Notes: generated from the sequence alone by a model not told the origin. Shown: positions 24,879 to 33,939, counted from the first letter of the stretch. The stretch: DNA of 64,000 nt from Vulcanimicrobiota bacterium (GCA_003140215.1 PLJL01000001.1:824390-888389); one strand, 5' to 3'. Numbers and translations: made by a program.

Positions 24879-25748
24879 ATGGGATCGTCCGAGCACGCCG
24901 CAGCGCTCCGTCGCTTCGCCGCGCTCGCGTTGCGCGACGACGACACCATCCATCCCCGCGGCGGCAGCATGCTGCTGGCCCACCGGTCGCCGACCCGGCG
25001 CGCGTTCGTGTTCCTGCACGGGCTGACCGCCAGCCCGATGCAGTGGGACGCGCTCGCGCGCCGGCTCCACGGCCACGGCGACTCGGTCGTCGTCCCGCGA
25101 CTGCCGGGACACGGCGCGCGCAACCAACTCACCACCCAGCTGCGCGACCTGCGCACGCCGCACCTCATCGGCGCGGCACGGGAAGCACTCGCGATCGCGC
25201 GCGGGCTGGGCACGTCGGTGACGGTCGTCGGGTTCTCGCTGGGCGGGCTGCTGGCAGCGTGGCTCGCGCAACACGAGCGCGTCGAGCATGTCGTGGCCAT
25301 CGCACCGGTTCTGGGCATCGCGGGGATCCCGCAAATCGCGACGCCGCTGCTCGCCGCGGGGCTCAGCGCGCTGCCCAACGTTTTTCTGTGGTGGGATCCG
25401 GTGCGCCGCGGGCGCAATTTGCCCGACCACGGCTACCCGCGCTATCCGACGCACGCGATCGCCGAAGCGCTGCATCTCGCCGGCGCGCTCGCCCGCTTCG
25501 CGCGCACGACCCCGCCGGCGACGCGGCGGATCACCATCGTGACCAACGCGAGCGAGACGGGCGTGAACAACGGTGCAGCGCGCGCGCTGGCCCGCTTGTG
25601 GCAGGCGCACGACGCGGGCGCGGTCCTGCTGCGGCGGATCACCGGACTGCCGCCGTCGCACGACGTGATCGAACCGCTGCGCCCCGGCACGCTGGCCCGG
25701 CGCGCCTATCGGCAGCTCCTACCGATCCTCTACGACGACGGACCTTAG
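24879..25748 (+). CDS. Alpha/beta hydrolase, carboxylesterase-like
   Basis: 289 residues. Oxyanion strand FVFLHGLTASPMQWDALARR, nucleophile elbow VVGFSLGGLLAA and C-terminal LPPSHDVIEPL with a candidate His. It resembles short-chain carboxylesterases or monoacylglycerol lipases. No signal peptide. Divergent from phaC with a 59-base gap, so it might act on PHA oligomers, but no depolymerase box is visible and that is only a guess. It converges with a GNAT gene with a four-base overlap. Confidence 0.82.
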   Translation: MGSSEHAAALRRFAALALRDDDTIHPRGGSMLLAHRSPTRRAFVFLHGLTASPMQWDALARRLHGHGDSVVVPRLPGHGARNQLTTQLRDLRTPHLIGAAREALAIARGLGTSVTVVGFSLGGLLAAWLAQHERVEHVVAIAPVLGIAGIPQIATPLLAAGLSALPNVFLWWDPVRRGRNLPDHGYPRYPTHAIAEALHLAGALARFARTTPPATRRITIVTNASETGVNNGAARALARLWQAHDAGAVLLRRITGLPPSHDVIEPLRPGTLARRAYRQLLPILYDDGP

Positions 25749-26554
25749 AGCGAGAATCGCATGCGACGTTGGGAGGCGATTTCTTTCCACGATTCGTTCG
25801 ACTCGAGCGCGACGTGAAGGGGTCCGTGCCGCGGTTCGTTCAGGAGAATCAGCGTGTGCTGCGCGAAGCGCGCAGCCAGGGCGTCGAGCAACGCCGCCGC
25901 GGACTCCGCGTCCGGCACGCCGGCGTCGAGAATCATGGCTCGCTCGCCGTCACGGCGCACGAACGCGTACGCATCCTGGTCCCCGGCGGCAGCGACGCTG
26001 AGCGACTCGAACGGTGCGGCAGCGGCGACGCTGCGCGGCTCGCGTTGCCAGCAGGCGAACGGCGCTCGTGGGTACCCCTCGGGCGCTCCGGTCCGATCGA
26101 TGCGCGCGCCGGCCGGCGCGCGGCCGCCGCGAACCGCTCCAGGCGCCCGCGACCACACGCCGAGCCGGCCGATCTCGTCGAAGCCGGCGTGGGCGTAGAG
26201 CCCGATCGCAGCGGCGTTGTTTTCGAGCACCTCGAGCTCGATGCTGCGCGCGCCGGAGTCGCACGCGATCGCCAGCGTTTCCGCAAGATAGCGCTGCGCG
26301 TAGCCGCGCCCGCGGTGCTCGGGGACGACGCCGAACGCTCCGACCCAGGCGCGGTCGCCGCGAAATGCCAGCAGCGCAGCAGCCGAGAGCGTCCCGTCCA
26401 CGGTCCAGCGTGGCGAGCGGGCGAGGTCGACGTCGTTGTGGCCGACGTGATCGCGAAACCAGGCCGCCGTCATCGCCGGCGGATCGCCGAACACCTCGCC
26501 GCGAAAGGTTGCGTTGAGGTCGCCGACCGTCACCGGCCGAGCGAGGTCACGCAT
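25745..26554 (-). CDS. GNAT family N-acetyltransferase
   Basis: About 269 residues from the ATG at 26554, overlapping the stop of the upstream hydrolase gene by eight bases. The acetyl-CoA site is VVPEHRGRGYAQRYLAETL (Q/R-x-x-G-x-G) preceded by the beta-bulge strand AWVGAFGV, and the NNAAAIGLYAHAGFDEIGR strand-helix closes the first GNAT domain at about residue 150. The remaining 110 residues probably form a second, degenerate GNAT-like half. Acceptor unknown. Confidence 0.83.
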   Translation of the reverse strand: MRDLARPVTVGDLNATFRGEVFGDPPAMTAAWFRDHVGHNDVDLARSPRWTVDGTLSAAALLAFRGDRAWVGAFGVVPEHRGRGYAQRYLAETLAIACDSGARSIELEVLENNAAAIGLYAHAGFDEIGRLGVWSRAPGAVRGGRAPAGARIDRTGAPEGYPRAPFACWQREPRSVAAAAPFESLSVAAAGDQDAYAFVRRDGERAMILDAGVPDAESAAALLDALAARFAQHTLILLNEPRHGPLHVALESNESWKEIASQRRMRFSL

Positions 26555-27344
26555 CGGGGTCGCGCGCCGTCTCGGCCACGAACGCCGCGACCTGCGCGAG
26601 CACGAGCTCCGGCGCGTCGCGGTGCGGGCTGTGACGAGCGCCCGCGACGAGCAGCGTCCGGCTGTCGCGGACGCGCGCTGCGATGGCGTCGAGCTGCGCG
26701 GTCGTGCCGTACTCGTCGGCGTCGCCTTGGATGAGCAGGACCGGACAGCGCACGCGCTGCGCATACGCCTCGATGTTCCAGCTGCGAAAGCGCGCGTCGA
26801 GCCAGATGTCGTTCCAGCCGTAGAAGGTCGCATCGGGGTCGTCGTGCCAACGTTTCAACTTGGCGGGCAGGTCGGTGACGGCGTATGCGGATTTCGCCTC
26901 GGCGATGCTGCGCACGCTGATCTCTTCGACGAAGACGTGCGGCGCTTCGAGGATCAGCGCACGCACCGCCCCGGAATGCGTCCCCGCGTAGATCAGCGCG
27001 ATCGACGCGCCGTCGCTGTGCCCGAACAGGATCGGGCGGACGAGGCCGAGCTGCGCGAGCAGCGCCGGGAGCACGACGTCGGCCTCGCGATGCATGTAGT
27101 CCGGCTCGCGTTTTGCGCGCAGCACGTCGGAGCGTCCGTAGCCGTGGCGCGAGTACGCCACGACGGTACGGCCGGTGCGTTCGGCCAGCGACCGTGGAAA
27201 ATCGCGCCACAGCCCGACCGACCCGAGCCCTTCGTGCAGCAAGACGATCGCCGGGCGCATCGCATCGCCGTCGTAACGAAGCGTCTCGAGCCGCGCGCCG
27301 CCGACGTGGACGTCCTGCGTCACCGAGTCGAGCGGCTCGGGCAA
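26547..27344 (-). CDS. Alpha/beta hydrolase
   Basis: 265 residues with a TTG start at 27344. The HG oxyanion motif is LLHEGLGSVGLWRDFP, the nucleophile elbow GHSDGAS, the acid LLIQGDADEYGT and the catalytic His in GARHSPHRDAPE. The HEGLGS variant is shared with a group of hydrolases often found near aromatic or acyl-CoA catabolic genes. Its stop overlaps the following GNAT start and it lies three bases downstream of the acyltransferase, so all three may form one transcript. Confidence 0.87.
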   Translation of the reverse strand: MPEPLDSVTQDVHVGGARLETLRYDGDAMRPAIVLLHEGLGSVGLWRDFPRSLAERTGRTVVAYSRHGYGRSDVLRAKREPDYMHREADVVLPALLAQLGLVRPILFGHSDGASIALIYAGTHSGAVRALILEAPHVFVEEISVRSIAEAKSAYAVTDLPAKLKRWHDDPDATFYGWNDIWLDARFRSWNIEAYAQRVRCPVLLIQGDADEYGTTAQLDAIAARVRDSRTLLVAGARHSPHRDAPELVLAQVAAFVAETARDPDA

Positions 27345-27347
27345 GCG

Positions 27348-29366
27348 CTAGCGCTCGAGGGTGAAACTGGGGATGGCCGCCACCACGCCGGTCTTCTCGC
27401 CGGGCCGGTCGAGCCGCCGCACGTGCGGCCACAGCATCGTGTCGGGCCACGCCGGCGAGTGCGGCCGCGCGGCGCGCGGCGGGTTGCAGCCCACCATGCA
27501 CGTCGACCGCGCGGGGACCGGCGCGCCGCGCAGCTTGCGTGCCGTCGCGTCGAGCGCCGCGACGACCGCGTGCGTGTACGCCCGGGCGCCCATGACGTTC
27601 GGATGCACGCCGTCGGGCGCGAAGTAATCCAGATGGTGCGCCGACGCGCCATACCAGTCGGCCAGCGCGGCGTTGGCGTACAGCGGGACCACGCGCCGCA
27701 TGAGCGCGTCGTTGTCGTCCTGCCACGGCCTGGGGACGCGCGCGTTGACGACCACGACGTGTTGAGAGGCTTTGAGCGCGCTCAAGATCGCGCGCAGGGT
27801 CGGCTCGTCGACCGTCCCGTTGTTTCCGAGATCGAGGATCATCGTCGGCTGCGCGATCCCGTCGCGCACGAGCCGCCGCACGACGTCGAGCGTCGTCGTC
27901 GCCTGGCGGCCGACGACCGCGTCGACCCGCACGACGTTGACCTGATGCGCGATCCAGCTGCTGACGCCGAGCATGACCGAATCGCCGACCAGCATCGCCG
28001 GCACTTTCGCAGCTGTGTGCACCGCGGCGGATCGTGCTTTGGCGCCCGGACGGCCGTGCCGCGCAAGCTTGTGAACCTGCTCGCCCGGCGGTGCGGCAAG
28101 CGGCGCGAGCGAGGCGGCGTACACACTGATGGCGCGGTTCGCCAGCACGGCCTCCGCGCAAGCGGCACACAGGACCAGCGCGGCCGCCGAGACACTGACC
28201 CAGCGGAACTTCGCGGGGCTCCAAGCGCGAACGCGCGACCACAACCGGCCCAGCGCGCCGCGCCGCACCGGCATCTCGACGAAGCGGTATGACGCTTCCG
28301 CAACGAGCGCCGTGATCGACACGCGTAACACGAAGTCGGGGAGTGCGCTCAACGCAACGTCGACTCCTGGTCGCGTCGCTTGGAAGATCGGCCAGTGCCA
28401 CAGGTACATTCCGTACGAACGCTCGCCGATCCAACGCAGCGGCCGCCAGGCCAGCACTCGGCCCAGACGCAGTGCCGGATGCGTCGCGACGACGATCAAA
28501 ACGACCGTCAAGGCGCCGGCGATGGGGAAGCCCACCAAGTAGAGCCTGCCGGTCGCTTCGTTGACCGCGTAAAACGTCAGCGCCAGCGCGACGAGTACGG
28601 CGACACCGAGCAGCTCGAGGATCCAGCGCGCGGGCACCGCGAGTGCGCTCGCGCACGCCGCAGGCCGCCAGGCGGTGGCGAGAGCCGCGCCCAGAAACAG
28701 CCCGACCGAATGCGTGTCGGTGCCGTAGTACAGATGGCTTACCGATGCGCTCGCGGCGTCGAGCCGGACGCCGAACGCAAGCATCACCGCGCAGGATGCG
28801 GCGGCGCAGATCCAGGCGATGCGTCCCACTCCGCGCGTCCCGAGCAGCGAGAGCGCGACGATCATCACCAGCGGCCAAATCAGGTAGAACTGCGCTTCGA
28901 CCGCCAGCGACCAGGTGTGTTGCAGCAGCAACGGCCGGCCGATCGACTCGAAGTACGACTGTTGGTTCAGAACGAACCACCAGTTGCTCAACCCGTTCAT
29001 GACCCAGGGCAGATCGCGCCACGTGGACGCCACCGAATCCGCCATGAACAGCGTGGAGTACGTCGCGACCACCAGCAGCATGACGATCAGCGCCGGCAGC
29101 AGCCGGCGCGCGCGGCTGTGGTAGAACTGGCGCAAATCGATGCGCCCGCCGGCGGCGTACTGATGGATGAGCAGGCTGGTGATCAGATAGCCGCTCAGCG
29201 CGAAGAAGACGTCGACCCCGAGAAACCCGCCCGAGAGCGGGCCGACTCCGCCATGATAGAACAGGACGGCGACGATCGCGATAGCGCGAATGCCGTCGAG
29301 GGCCGGCAGGTACGACAAACGGGCGCCGGACGGTACACCGTCAGGCGCCGCCGATGCGGAGCTCAC
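27348..29366 (-). CDS. OatA-like acyltransferase (AT3 membrane domain plus SGNH domain)
   Basis: 672 residues, GTG start. The first 380 residues are an acyltransferase-3 domain with about ten membrane spans: LSYLPALDGIRAIAIVAVLF, the R/K-x10-His region with FLGVDVFFALSGYLITSLL, and LLQHTWSLAVEAQFYLIWPL. Residues about 440-620 form an SGNH hydrolase: block I VGDSVMLGVSS, block III LGNNGT, block V DGVHPN. This layout transfers acetyl groups across the membrane onto peptidoglycan, LPS or exopolysaccharide. The acceptor glycan is not predictable. Confidence 0.92.
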   Translation of the reverse strand: MSSASAAPDGVPSGARLSYLPALDGIRAIAIVAVLFYHGGVGPLSGGFLGVDVFFALSGYLITSLLIHQYAAGGRIDLRQFYHSRARRLLPALIVMLLVVATYSTLFMADSVASTWRDLPWVMNGLSNWWFVLNQQSYFESIGRPLLLQHTWSLAVEAQFYLIWPLVMIVALSLLGTRGVGRIAWICAAASCAVMLAFGVRLDAASASVSHLYYGTDTHSVGLFLGAALATAWRPAACASALAVPARWILELLGVAVLVALALTFYAVNEATGRLYLVGFPIAGALTVVLIVVATHPALRLGRVLAWRPLRWIGERSYGMYLWHWPIFQATRPGVDVALSALPDFVLRVSITALVAEASYRFVEMPVRRGALGRLWSRVRAWSPAKFRWVSVSAAALVLCAACAEAVLANRAISVYAASLAPLAAPPGEQVHKLARHGRPGAKARSAAVHTAAKVPAMLVGDSVMLGVSSWIAHQVNVVRVDAVVGRQATTTLDVVRRLVRDGIAQPTMILDLGNNGTVDEPTLRAILSALKASQHVVVVNARVPRPWQDDNDALMRRVVPLYANAALADWYGASAHHLDYFAPDGVHPNVMGARAYTHAVVAALDATARKLRGAPVPARSTCMVGCNPPRAARPHSPAWPDTMLWPHVRRLDRPGEKTGVVAAIPSFTLER

Positions 29367-29454
29367 CGTGGCCGTTTCGTACGACCAACCAAGCCCGAGT
29401 CCCGCCGTCGCGTGCGCGCGCTGCGTTAGGTTATGAACAATTGCGGCGCCGCCG

Positions 29455-31032
29455 TCAGCCGCTTTCGCGGGCGCGCAGAACGTGACGGCGGATCTTTCCC
29501 GTCGCGGTCTTGGGCAGCTCCGGGACGAACTCGATCCAGCGCGGGTACTTGTACGGCGCCAAGCGGCTCTTCACGTGCGCCTGCAAGACCTCGACGAGGT
29601 CGGCGCGCGCTTCGATCCCCGGCTTGAGGACCACGAACGCCTTGGGTTTGACGAGGCCGTGGTCGTCGGCGACGCCGATCACCGCAGCTTCGAGCACCTG
29701 CTGGTGTGCGACGAGCGCGGCTTCGACCTCGCTCGGCGACACCCAGATCCCCCCGACTTTGAGCATATCGTCGACGCGGCCGCAATAGACGAAGTACCCG
29801 TCCTCGTCCTGGCGGTACTTGTCGCCGGTGCGCGTCCACTCGCCGGCAAAGGTGCTGCGCGACTTGGCGCGGTTGTTCCAATAGTACGCCGCCGCGGTCG
29901 GGCCGCTGACCTCGAGCTCCCCGAGCTCGCCGGGCGCGACCTCGCGTCCGTCGTCGCCGACGATGCGGGTGCGGTAGCCCGGGACCGGCAGCCCGGTGGT
30001 GCCGTAGCGCACCGCGCCGGGCCGGTTCGAGACGAAGATGTGCAGCATCTCGGTCGAGCCGATCCCGTCGATGATCTCGTGGCCGAAGCGCGCGGTCCAG
30101 TTCTTGCCGATCTCCTCGGGGAGCGGCTCGCCGGCCGAGATGCACAGCCGCAGCGCGAGGTCCTCGCGCGCGGGGAGCTGCGGGTGAACCAGCAGCGCGC
30201 CGAACAGCGTCGGAACACCGCAGAAGATCGTCGCGCGCTGCTCGCGCAACAGCCGGCTCACGACCTCCGGGGTCGCCCGACCGGCATGCAGCACCGCGGT
30301 CGCCCCGACCGACATCGGGAACGTCAGCGCGTTGCCCAACCCGTAAGCGAAGAACAGTTTGGCGGCCGAATAGACGATGTCGCTCTCGCCCAGGCCGATC
30401 ACGTTCTGGGCGAACAGCTCGGCGGTCGCAATCAGGCTCGTCTGGACGTGCACCGCCCCTTTGGGCGTGCCGGTCGAGCCCGAAGAGTAGAGCCAGAAGC
30501 AGGCGTCGTCGGGGCGCGTCGGCGCGGGCTGCGCGAGCGGCGTCGCGTCGAGCACCAGCGACGCCAGCGGTCGGCGTCCGTCGGCGAGCGTGGCGCGCGG
30601 GTCGGAGACGATGATGCGGCCGGGCCAGCCGGCGAGCCGCGCGGCTTCTTCGTAGTGCGCGAGCAGCTCCGCCGAAACGATCGCGACCTTCGCGCGGCTG
30701 TCGGCGAGGATGAACGCGAAGTCCGCCGGCTGGAAGAGCGTGTTGACCGGGATGGGGACGATCCCGGCTTTGATCGCGCCCAGGAATACCGCCGGAAAGT
30801 CGAGCGTGTCGAGCAGTCCCAGCACGACGCGGTCTTCCATCTCGAGGCCCAGCCCCAGGAGCGCGCCGGCGCACCGATCGACCCGTTGCGCGAGCTCGCC
30901 GTACGTCTGCGCGCCGCCGTCATCGATGAAGGCCGTCTTCCCGGCCCTCGCCGGAAGGTTTCGGCCGATGAGGTCCGCGGCCGCGTTGTACAACGACGGG
31001 GCCGCGATCGACGAAGGCTCGGAGGCGATCAT
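29455..31032 (-). CDS. bclA: Benzoate-CoA ligase
   Basis: 525 residues from the ATG at 31032, preceded by GGAGA five bases upstream. It has the ANL-superfamily core motifs: the P-loop YSSGSTGTPKGAVHVQ, GIGSTEMLHIFVSN, TGDKYRQDEDGYFVYCGR and the A10 lysine in LPKTATGKIRRHVL. GIGSTEMLHIFVSNRPG is close to the benzoate/aryl-CoA ligase subfamily (BadA, BclA). It activates benzoate with ATP and CoA to benzoyl-CoA, the entry step of the box pathway whose ring-attack genes lie on the other side of the shared promoter. Fluoro- or hydroxybenzoates may also be substrates. Confidence 0.9.
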   Translation of the reverse strand: MIASEPSSIAAPSLYNAAADLIGRNLPARAGKTAFIDDGGAQTYGELAQRVDRCAGALLGLGLEMEDRVVLGLLDTLDFPAVFLGAIKAGIVPIPVNTLFQPADFAFILADSRAKVAIVSAELLAHYEEAARLAGWPGRIIVSDPRATLADGRRPLASLVLDATPLAQPAPTRPDDACFWLYSSGSTGTPKGAVHVQTSLIATAELFAQNVIGLGESDIVYSAAKLFFAYGLGNALTFPMSVGATAVLHAGRATPEVVSRLLREQRATIFCGVPTLFGALLVHPQLPAREDLALRLCISAGEPLPEEIGKNWTARFGHEIIDGIGSTEMLHIFVSNRPGAVRYGTTGLPVPGYRTRIVGDDGREVAPGELGELEVSGPTAAAYYWNNRAKSRSTFAGEWTRTGDKYRQDEDGYFVYCGRVDDMLKVGGIWVSPSEVEAALVAHQQVLEAAVIGVADDHGLVKPKAFVVLKPGIEARADLVEVLQAHVKSRLAPYKYPRWIEFVPELPKTATGKIRRHVLRARESG

Positions 31033-31064
31033 AGGAATCTCCGTGACGGTGCGGGGGCCGGGCC

Positions 31065-31100
31065 TGGACTCGCGGCCGTGTGTAGCATTATAATGCACAC
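31065..31100. promoter_or_regulatory. Divergent box promoter with palindromic operator
   Basis: gcattataatgc at 31085-31096 is a perfect 12-bp palindrome, extended by gtgt/acac arms (31080-31083 and 31097-31100) with one unpaired A. It contains a consensus TATAAT at 31089-31094 on the plus strand, with TGGACT 18 bases upstream as a -35; because of the symmetry a second TATAAT reads toward bclA. TGCA occurs at 31094 and 31124. Operators of the related BzdR are described as TGCA repeats within palindromes, so this is the natural binding site for the adjacent regulator. Confidence 0.7.
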
Positions 31101-31116
31101 GAGTGGGCACGCCAGC

Positions 31117-32052
31117 GTGATAGTGCATTCGCTCGGCGAAGGCGACGCCGCCTTCCGCGCGCTCGGCGACCGGGTGCGAGAGCTGCGGGCACGCCGCGGG
31201 ATGACCCGCAAGATCCTGGCCAAAGACTCCGGCGTTTCGGAGCGCTACCTCGCGCAGCTCGAGACCGGCCAGGGCAACGCGTCGCTGGCGATCCTGCGCC
31301 GCATCGCGCGCGCGCTGGACGTCCCGCTCGAGGCGCTGGTCGCCGACGCGCCTGAGGCGCCGGCCGACTTGGCGCAGGCCGTCGCGTTGCTGCGGCGCCT
31401 TGGGCCCGAACAGCTCGGCGAGGCGCGCGCGCTGCTGGTGCGTACCTTCGGCGAGGCCGATGCCGCGGGGCGCGCCGGCCGGATCGCGCTCATCGGGCTG
31501 CGCGGCGCTGGGAAAACGACGCTCGGCGCGGCACTCGCGGAACGCCTGGGCGTGCCGTTCGTCGAGCTGGATCGCGAGGTCGAGCGAGCCGGCGGCGTTC
31601 CGCTCGCGACGATCTTCGACTTCTACGGGCAGCCCGGGTTCCGCCGCCTGGAGCGCCGCTGCCTCGACCGCGTGATCGAGGAGCATCCGCGCTTCGTCCT
31701 CGCCACCGGCGGAAGCATCGTCTCGGAACCCTCGACCTTCGAGCGGCTGCTCGCCGCCTGTTTCACGGTCTGGCTCAAGGCCGCGCCCGCCGAGCACATG
31801 GCGCGCGTCGTCGCGCAAGGCGACATGCGTCCGATGGCCGGAAACCGTGAGGCGATGGCCGACCTGCAGCGCATTTTGGCCGGGCGCGAACCGCTCTACC
31901 GCCGCGCCGACGCCGAGGTGGACACGACCGCGAAGGAGGCCGGCCAGAGCATCGACGCCTTGCTGCACGCAATTCCGGGACCCAGCGGCAGACCATCGGC
32001 GGGTAGGATTCGTTACAGCGATAGCCTCGCACCACCGAAGGCCGAAAGGTAG
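31117..32052 (+). CDS. boxR: BoxR/BzdR-type regulator: XRE helix-turn-helix fused to shikimate-kinase-like domain
   Basis: About 311 residues. Residues about 12-75 are an XRE helix-turn-helix (MTRKILAKDSGVSERYLAQL, ETGQGNASLAILRRIA). After a linker, residues about 120-290 are a shikimate-kinase-like ATPase with Walker A GLRGAGKTT, the DxD-like FVELDREVE, ATGGSIV and the RPM lid segment. In Azoarcus such proteins bind benzoyl-CoA and repress box/bzd genes. I place the start at GTG 31117 rather than ATG 31093 because the latter lies inside the putative -10 element. It is divergent from the ligase and precedes boxC and boxB. Confidence 0.9.
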   Translation: MIVHSLGEGDAAFRALGDRVRELRARRGMTRKILAKDSGVSERYLAQLETGQGNASLAILRRIARALDVPLEALVADAPEAPADLAQAVALLRRLGPEQLGEARALLVRTFGEADAAGRAGRIALIGLRGAGKTTLGAALAERLGVPFVELDREVERAGGVPLATIFDFYGQPGFRRLERRCLDRVIEEHPRFVLATGGSIVSEPSTFERLLAACFTVWLKAAPAEHMARVVAQGDMRPMAGNREAMADLQRILAGREPLYRRADAEVDTTAKEAGQSIDALLHAIPGPSGRPSAGRIRYSDSLAPPKAER

Positions 32053-32054
32053 CC

Positions 32055-32189
32055 GTGCCGATACCCCTCCTCCTCAAGCTGCTCGCCGGGACCGCCGTGA
32101 CCTCGATCGTGTGCGCCGGCCTCGTCGCCGGGTTCGGCTGGCCCTGGCCGCTCCGTCCGCCGAAAAAGCGCCCCCGAACGGCACCATAA
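32055..32189 (+). CDS. 44-residue single-span membrane peptide in box cluster
   Basis: A GTG at 32055, preceded by AAAGG, opens a 44-residue frame two bases after the boxR stop and ends at TAA 32189. It has one hydrophobic segment (LLKLLAGTAVTSIVCAGLVA) followed by GWPWPLRPPKKRPRTAP, a positively charged tail expected to stay in the cytoplasm. It fits exactly in the space before the boxC promoter. I recognise no family; it could be a small accessory membrane protein or a regulatory peptide. Confidence 0.5.
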   Translation: MPIPLLLKLLAGTAVTSIVCAGLVAGFGWPWPLRPPKKRPRTAP

Positions 32190-32192
32190 TGC

Positions 32193-32237
32193 TTGCCTGG
32201 CAATGGAAGCTGCAGTATAGTTCATCTCACCCTTGCA
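32193..32237 (+). promoter_or_regulatory. Predicted boxCB promoter with flanking TGCA sites
   Basis: TTGCCT at 32193-32198 and TATAGT at 32216-32221 are 17 bases apart, four and five of six matches to the consensus. TGCA lies immediately before the -10 (32211) and again just after the expected start of transcription (32234). A repressor bound to these would block RNA polymerase, matching the regulator encoded upstream. The boxC start codon follows about 30 bases downstream. Confidence 0.6.
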
Positions 32238-32256
32238 GATGACCGCTGGAGAACGC

Positions 32257-33933
32257 ATGGTCACGGTCGACGCGCCGGCCGAGCCCGGCCTGGTCATTTT
32301 CGAGACCGCACCCGAACGCTATCGCCACTGGCGGCTGAGCGTCGAGGGGCGCGTCGCCACGCTCGCGCTCGACGTCGATGAAGACGCGGGGATCCGCCCC
32401 GGCTACAAGCTCAAGCTCAACTCCTACGATCTCGGCGTCGACATCGAGTTCCACGACGCGCTCAACCGGATCCGTTTCGAGCACCCGCAGGTCGCGTGCG
32501 TCGTGGTGACCAGCGCCAAGGACCGCTCGTTCTGCGCCGGCGCGAACATCTACATGCTCGGCACGTCGTCGCACCACTGGAAAGTGAACTTCTGCAAGTT
32601 CACCAACGAGACACGCAACGGGATGGAAGATTCGAGCCGCCACGACGGGCTGCGGTTCGTCGCGGCGATCAACGGCGCGTGCGCCGGTGGCGGTTACGAG
32701 ATCGCGCTGGCGTGCGACGAGATACTGATGGTCGACGACCGCTCGACCGCGGTCAGCCTGCCCGAGGTCCCGCTGCTGGGCGTGCTGCCCGGGACCGGCG
32801 GGCTCACGCGCGTGCTCGACAAGCGCAAGGTGCGGCGCGACCTCGCCGACCTGTTCTGCACCAACGCCGACGGCGTGCGTGCCGAGCGCGCGAAGGCATG
32901 GAAGCTCGTCGACGACGTCGCGCCGCCCTCGGAGTTCGCCGCGCTGGTACGCGAGCACGCCGCCGCGCTCGCCGCGTCGTCGCCGCGGAGCGCCGATGCG
33001 CAGGGCATCGCGTTGCAACCGCTGGCACGCAGCATCGACGAGCACGGCTACCACTACTCCACCGTCGACGTCACGTTCGAACGCGCGGCACGCCGGGCCA
33101 CCATCACGGTGCGCGCGCCGGGCCAACCGCAACCCGACGCTGCCGATGCCATCGTCGCCGCCGGCGACGCATGGTGGCCGCTGGCGCTCGGGCGCGAGCT
33201 CGACGACGCGATCCTCATGCTGCGCACCAACGAGCCCGAGCTCGGCTTGATCGTCCTGCGTACGCAGGGCGATGCCGCAGCGGTGCTCGCCGTCGACCGC
33301 ACGCTCTTGGCGCTGCGCGAGCACTGGCTGGTGCGCGAGACGATCGCCTTTTTGCGCCGCACGCTGGCCCGTCTCGACGTCACCTCGCGCAGCCTCTATG
33401 CGGTCATCGACCACGGTTCGTGCTTCGCCGGCACGCTGCTCGAGCTGGCGCTGGCGGCCGATCGCACCTTCATGCTCGCGCTGCCCGACGACGTCGAGGC
33501 GGGGCCGGCGATCGTGCTGGGCGAGGCCAACTTCGGCGCCTACCCGGTCGTCAACGGCCGCACGCGCCTGCAGACGCGCTTCGACGGCGAGCCCGCGACG
33601 GTCGAACGGCTGCGCGACCGGCTCGGACGACGGCTCGATGCGCAAGCGGCGCTCGACGCGGGACTGATCACCGTCGCGCCCGACGATCTCGACTGGGACG
33701 ACGAGATTCGCTTAGCGTTGGAGGAGCGCGCCTCACTGTCTCCCGACGCGCTGTCCGCGATGGAGGCGAACTTGCGGTTCCCGGGCGACGAAACACTCGA
33801 GACGAAGATCTTCGGGCGGCTTTCGGCGTGGCAGAACTGGGTGTTCTACCGTCCCAACTCCACCGGCGAGCGGGGCGCGCTCAAACTTTTCGGCAGCGGC
33901 ACCAAGCCGCTCTTCGACCAGGAACGAGTGTAG
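32257..33933 (+). CDS. boxC: 2,3-epoxybenzoyl-CoA dihydrolase (ring-cleaving BoxC)
   Basis: About 558 residues. The ATG at 32257 is chosen for the GGAGAA just upstream; ATG 32239 is also in frame. It is a double-crotonase protein: first half with DVDEDAGIRPGYKLKLNSYD, FCAGANIYMLG and NGACAGGGYEIALACDEIL; second half with VIDHGSCFAGTLLELALAAD and the C-terminal NWVFYRPNSTGERGALK. BoxC opens the epoxidised ring of benzoyl-CoA with loss of formate, giving 3,4-dehydroadipyl-CoA semialdehyde. BoxB follows six bases downstream. Confidence 0.95.
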   Translation: MVTVDAPAEPGLVIFETAPERYRHWRLSVEGRVATLALDVDEDAGIRPGYKLKLNSYDLGVDIEFHDALNRIRFEHPQVACVVVTSAKDRSFCAGANIYMLGTSSHHWKVNFCKFTNETRNGMEDSSRHDGLRFVAAINGACAGGGYEIALACDEILMVDDRSTAVSLPEVPLLGVLPGTGGLTRVLDKRKVRRDLADLFCTNADGVRAERAKAWKLVDDVAPPSEFAALVREHAAALAASSPRSADAQGIALQPLARSIDEHGYHYSTVDVTFERAARRATITVRAPGQPQPDAADAIVAAGDAWWPLALGRELDDAILMLRTNEPELGLIVLRTQGDAAAVLAVDRTLLALREHWLVRETIAFLRRTLARLDVTSRSLYAVIDHGSCFAGTLLELALAADRTFMLALPDDVEAGPAIVLGEANFGAYPVVNGRTRLQTRFDGEPATVERLRDRLGRRLDAQAALDAGLITVAPDDLDWDDEIRLALEERASLSPDALSAMEANLRFPGDETLETKIFGRLSAWQNWVFYRPNSTGERGALKLFGSGTKPLFDQERV

Positions 33934-33939
33934 GCAACC

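Noticed and set aside
26530-29022. 830-codon minus-strand frame across the acyltransferase and hydrolase
   Set aside because: Arg/Ala-rich composition and overlap in another frame with two well-recognised genes on the same strand; a GC shadow.
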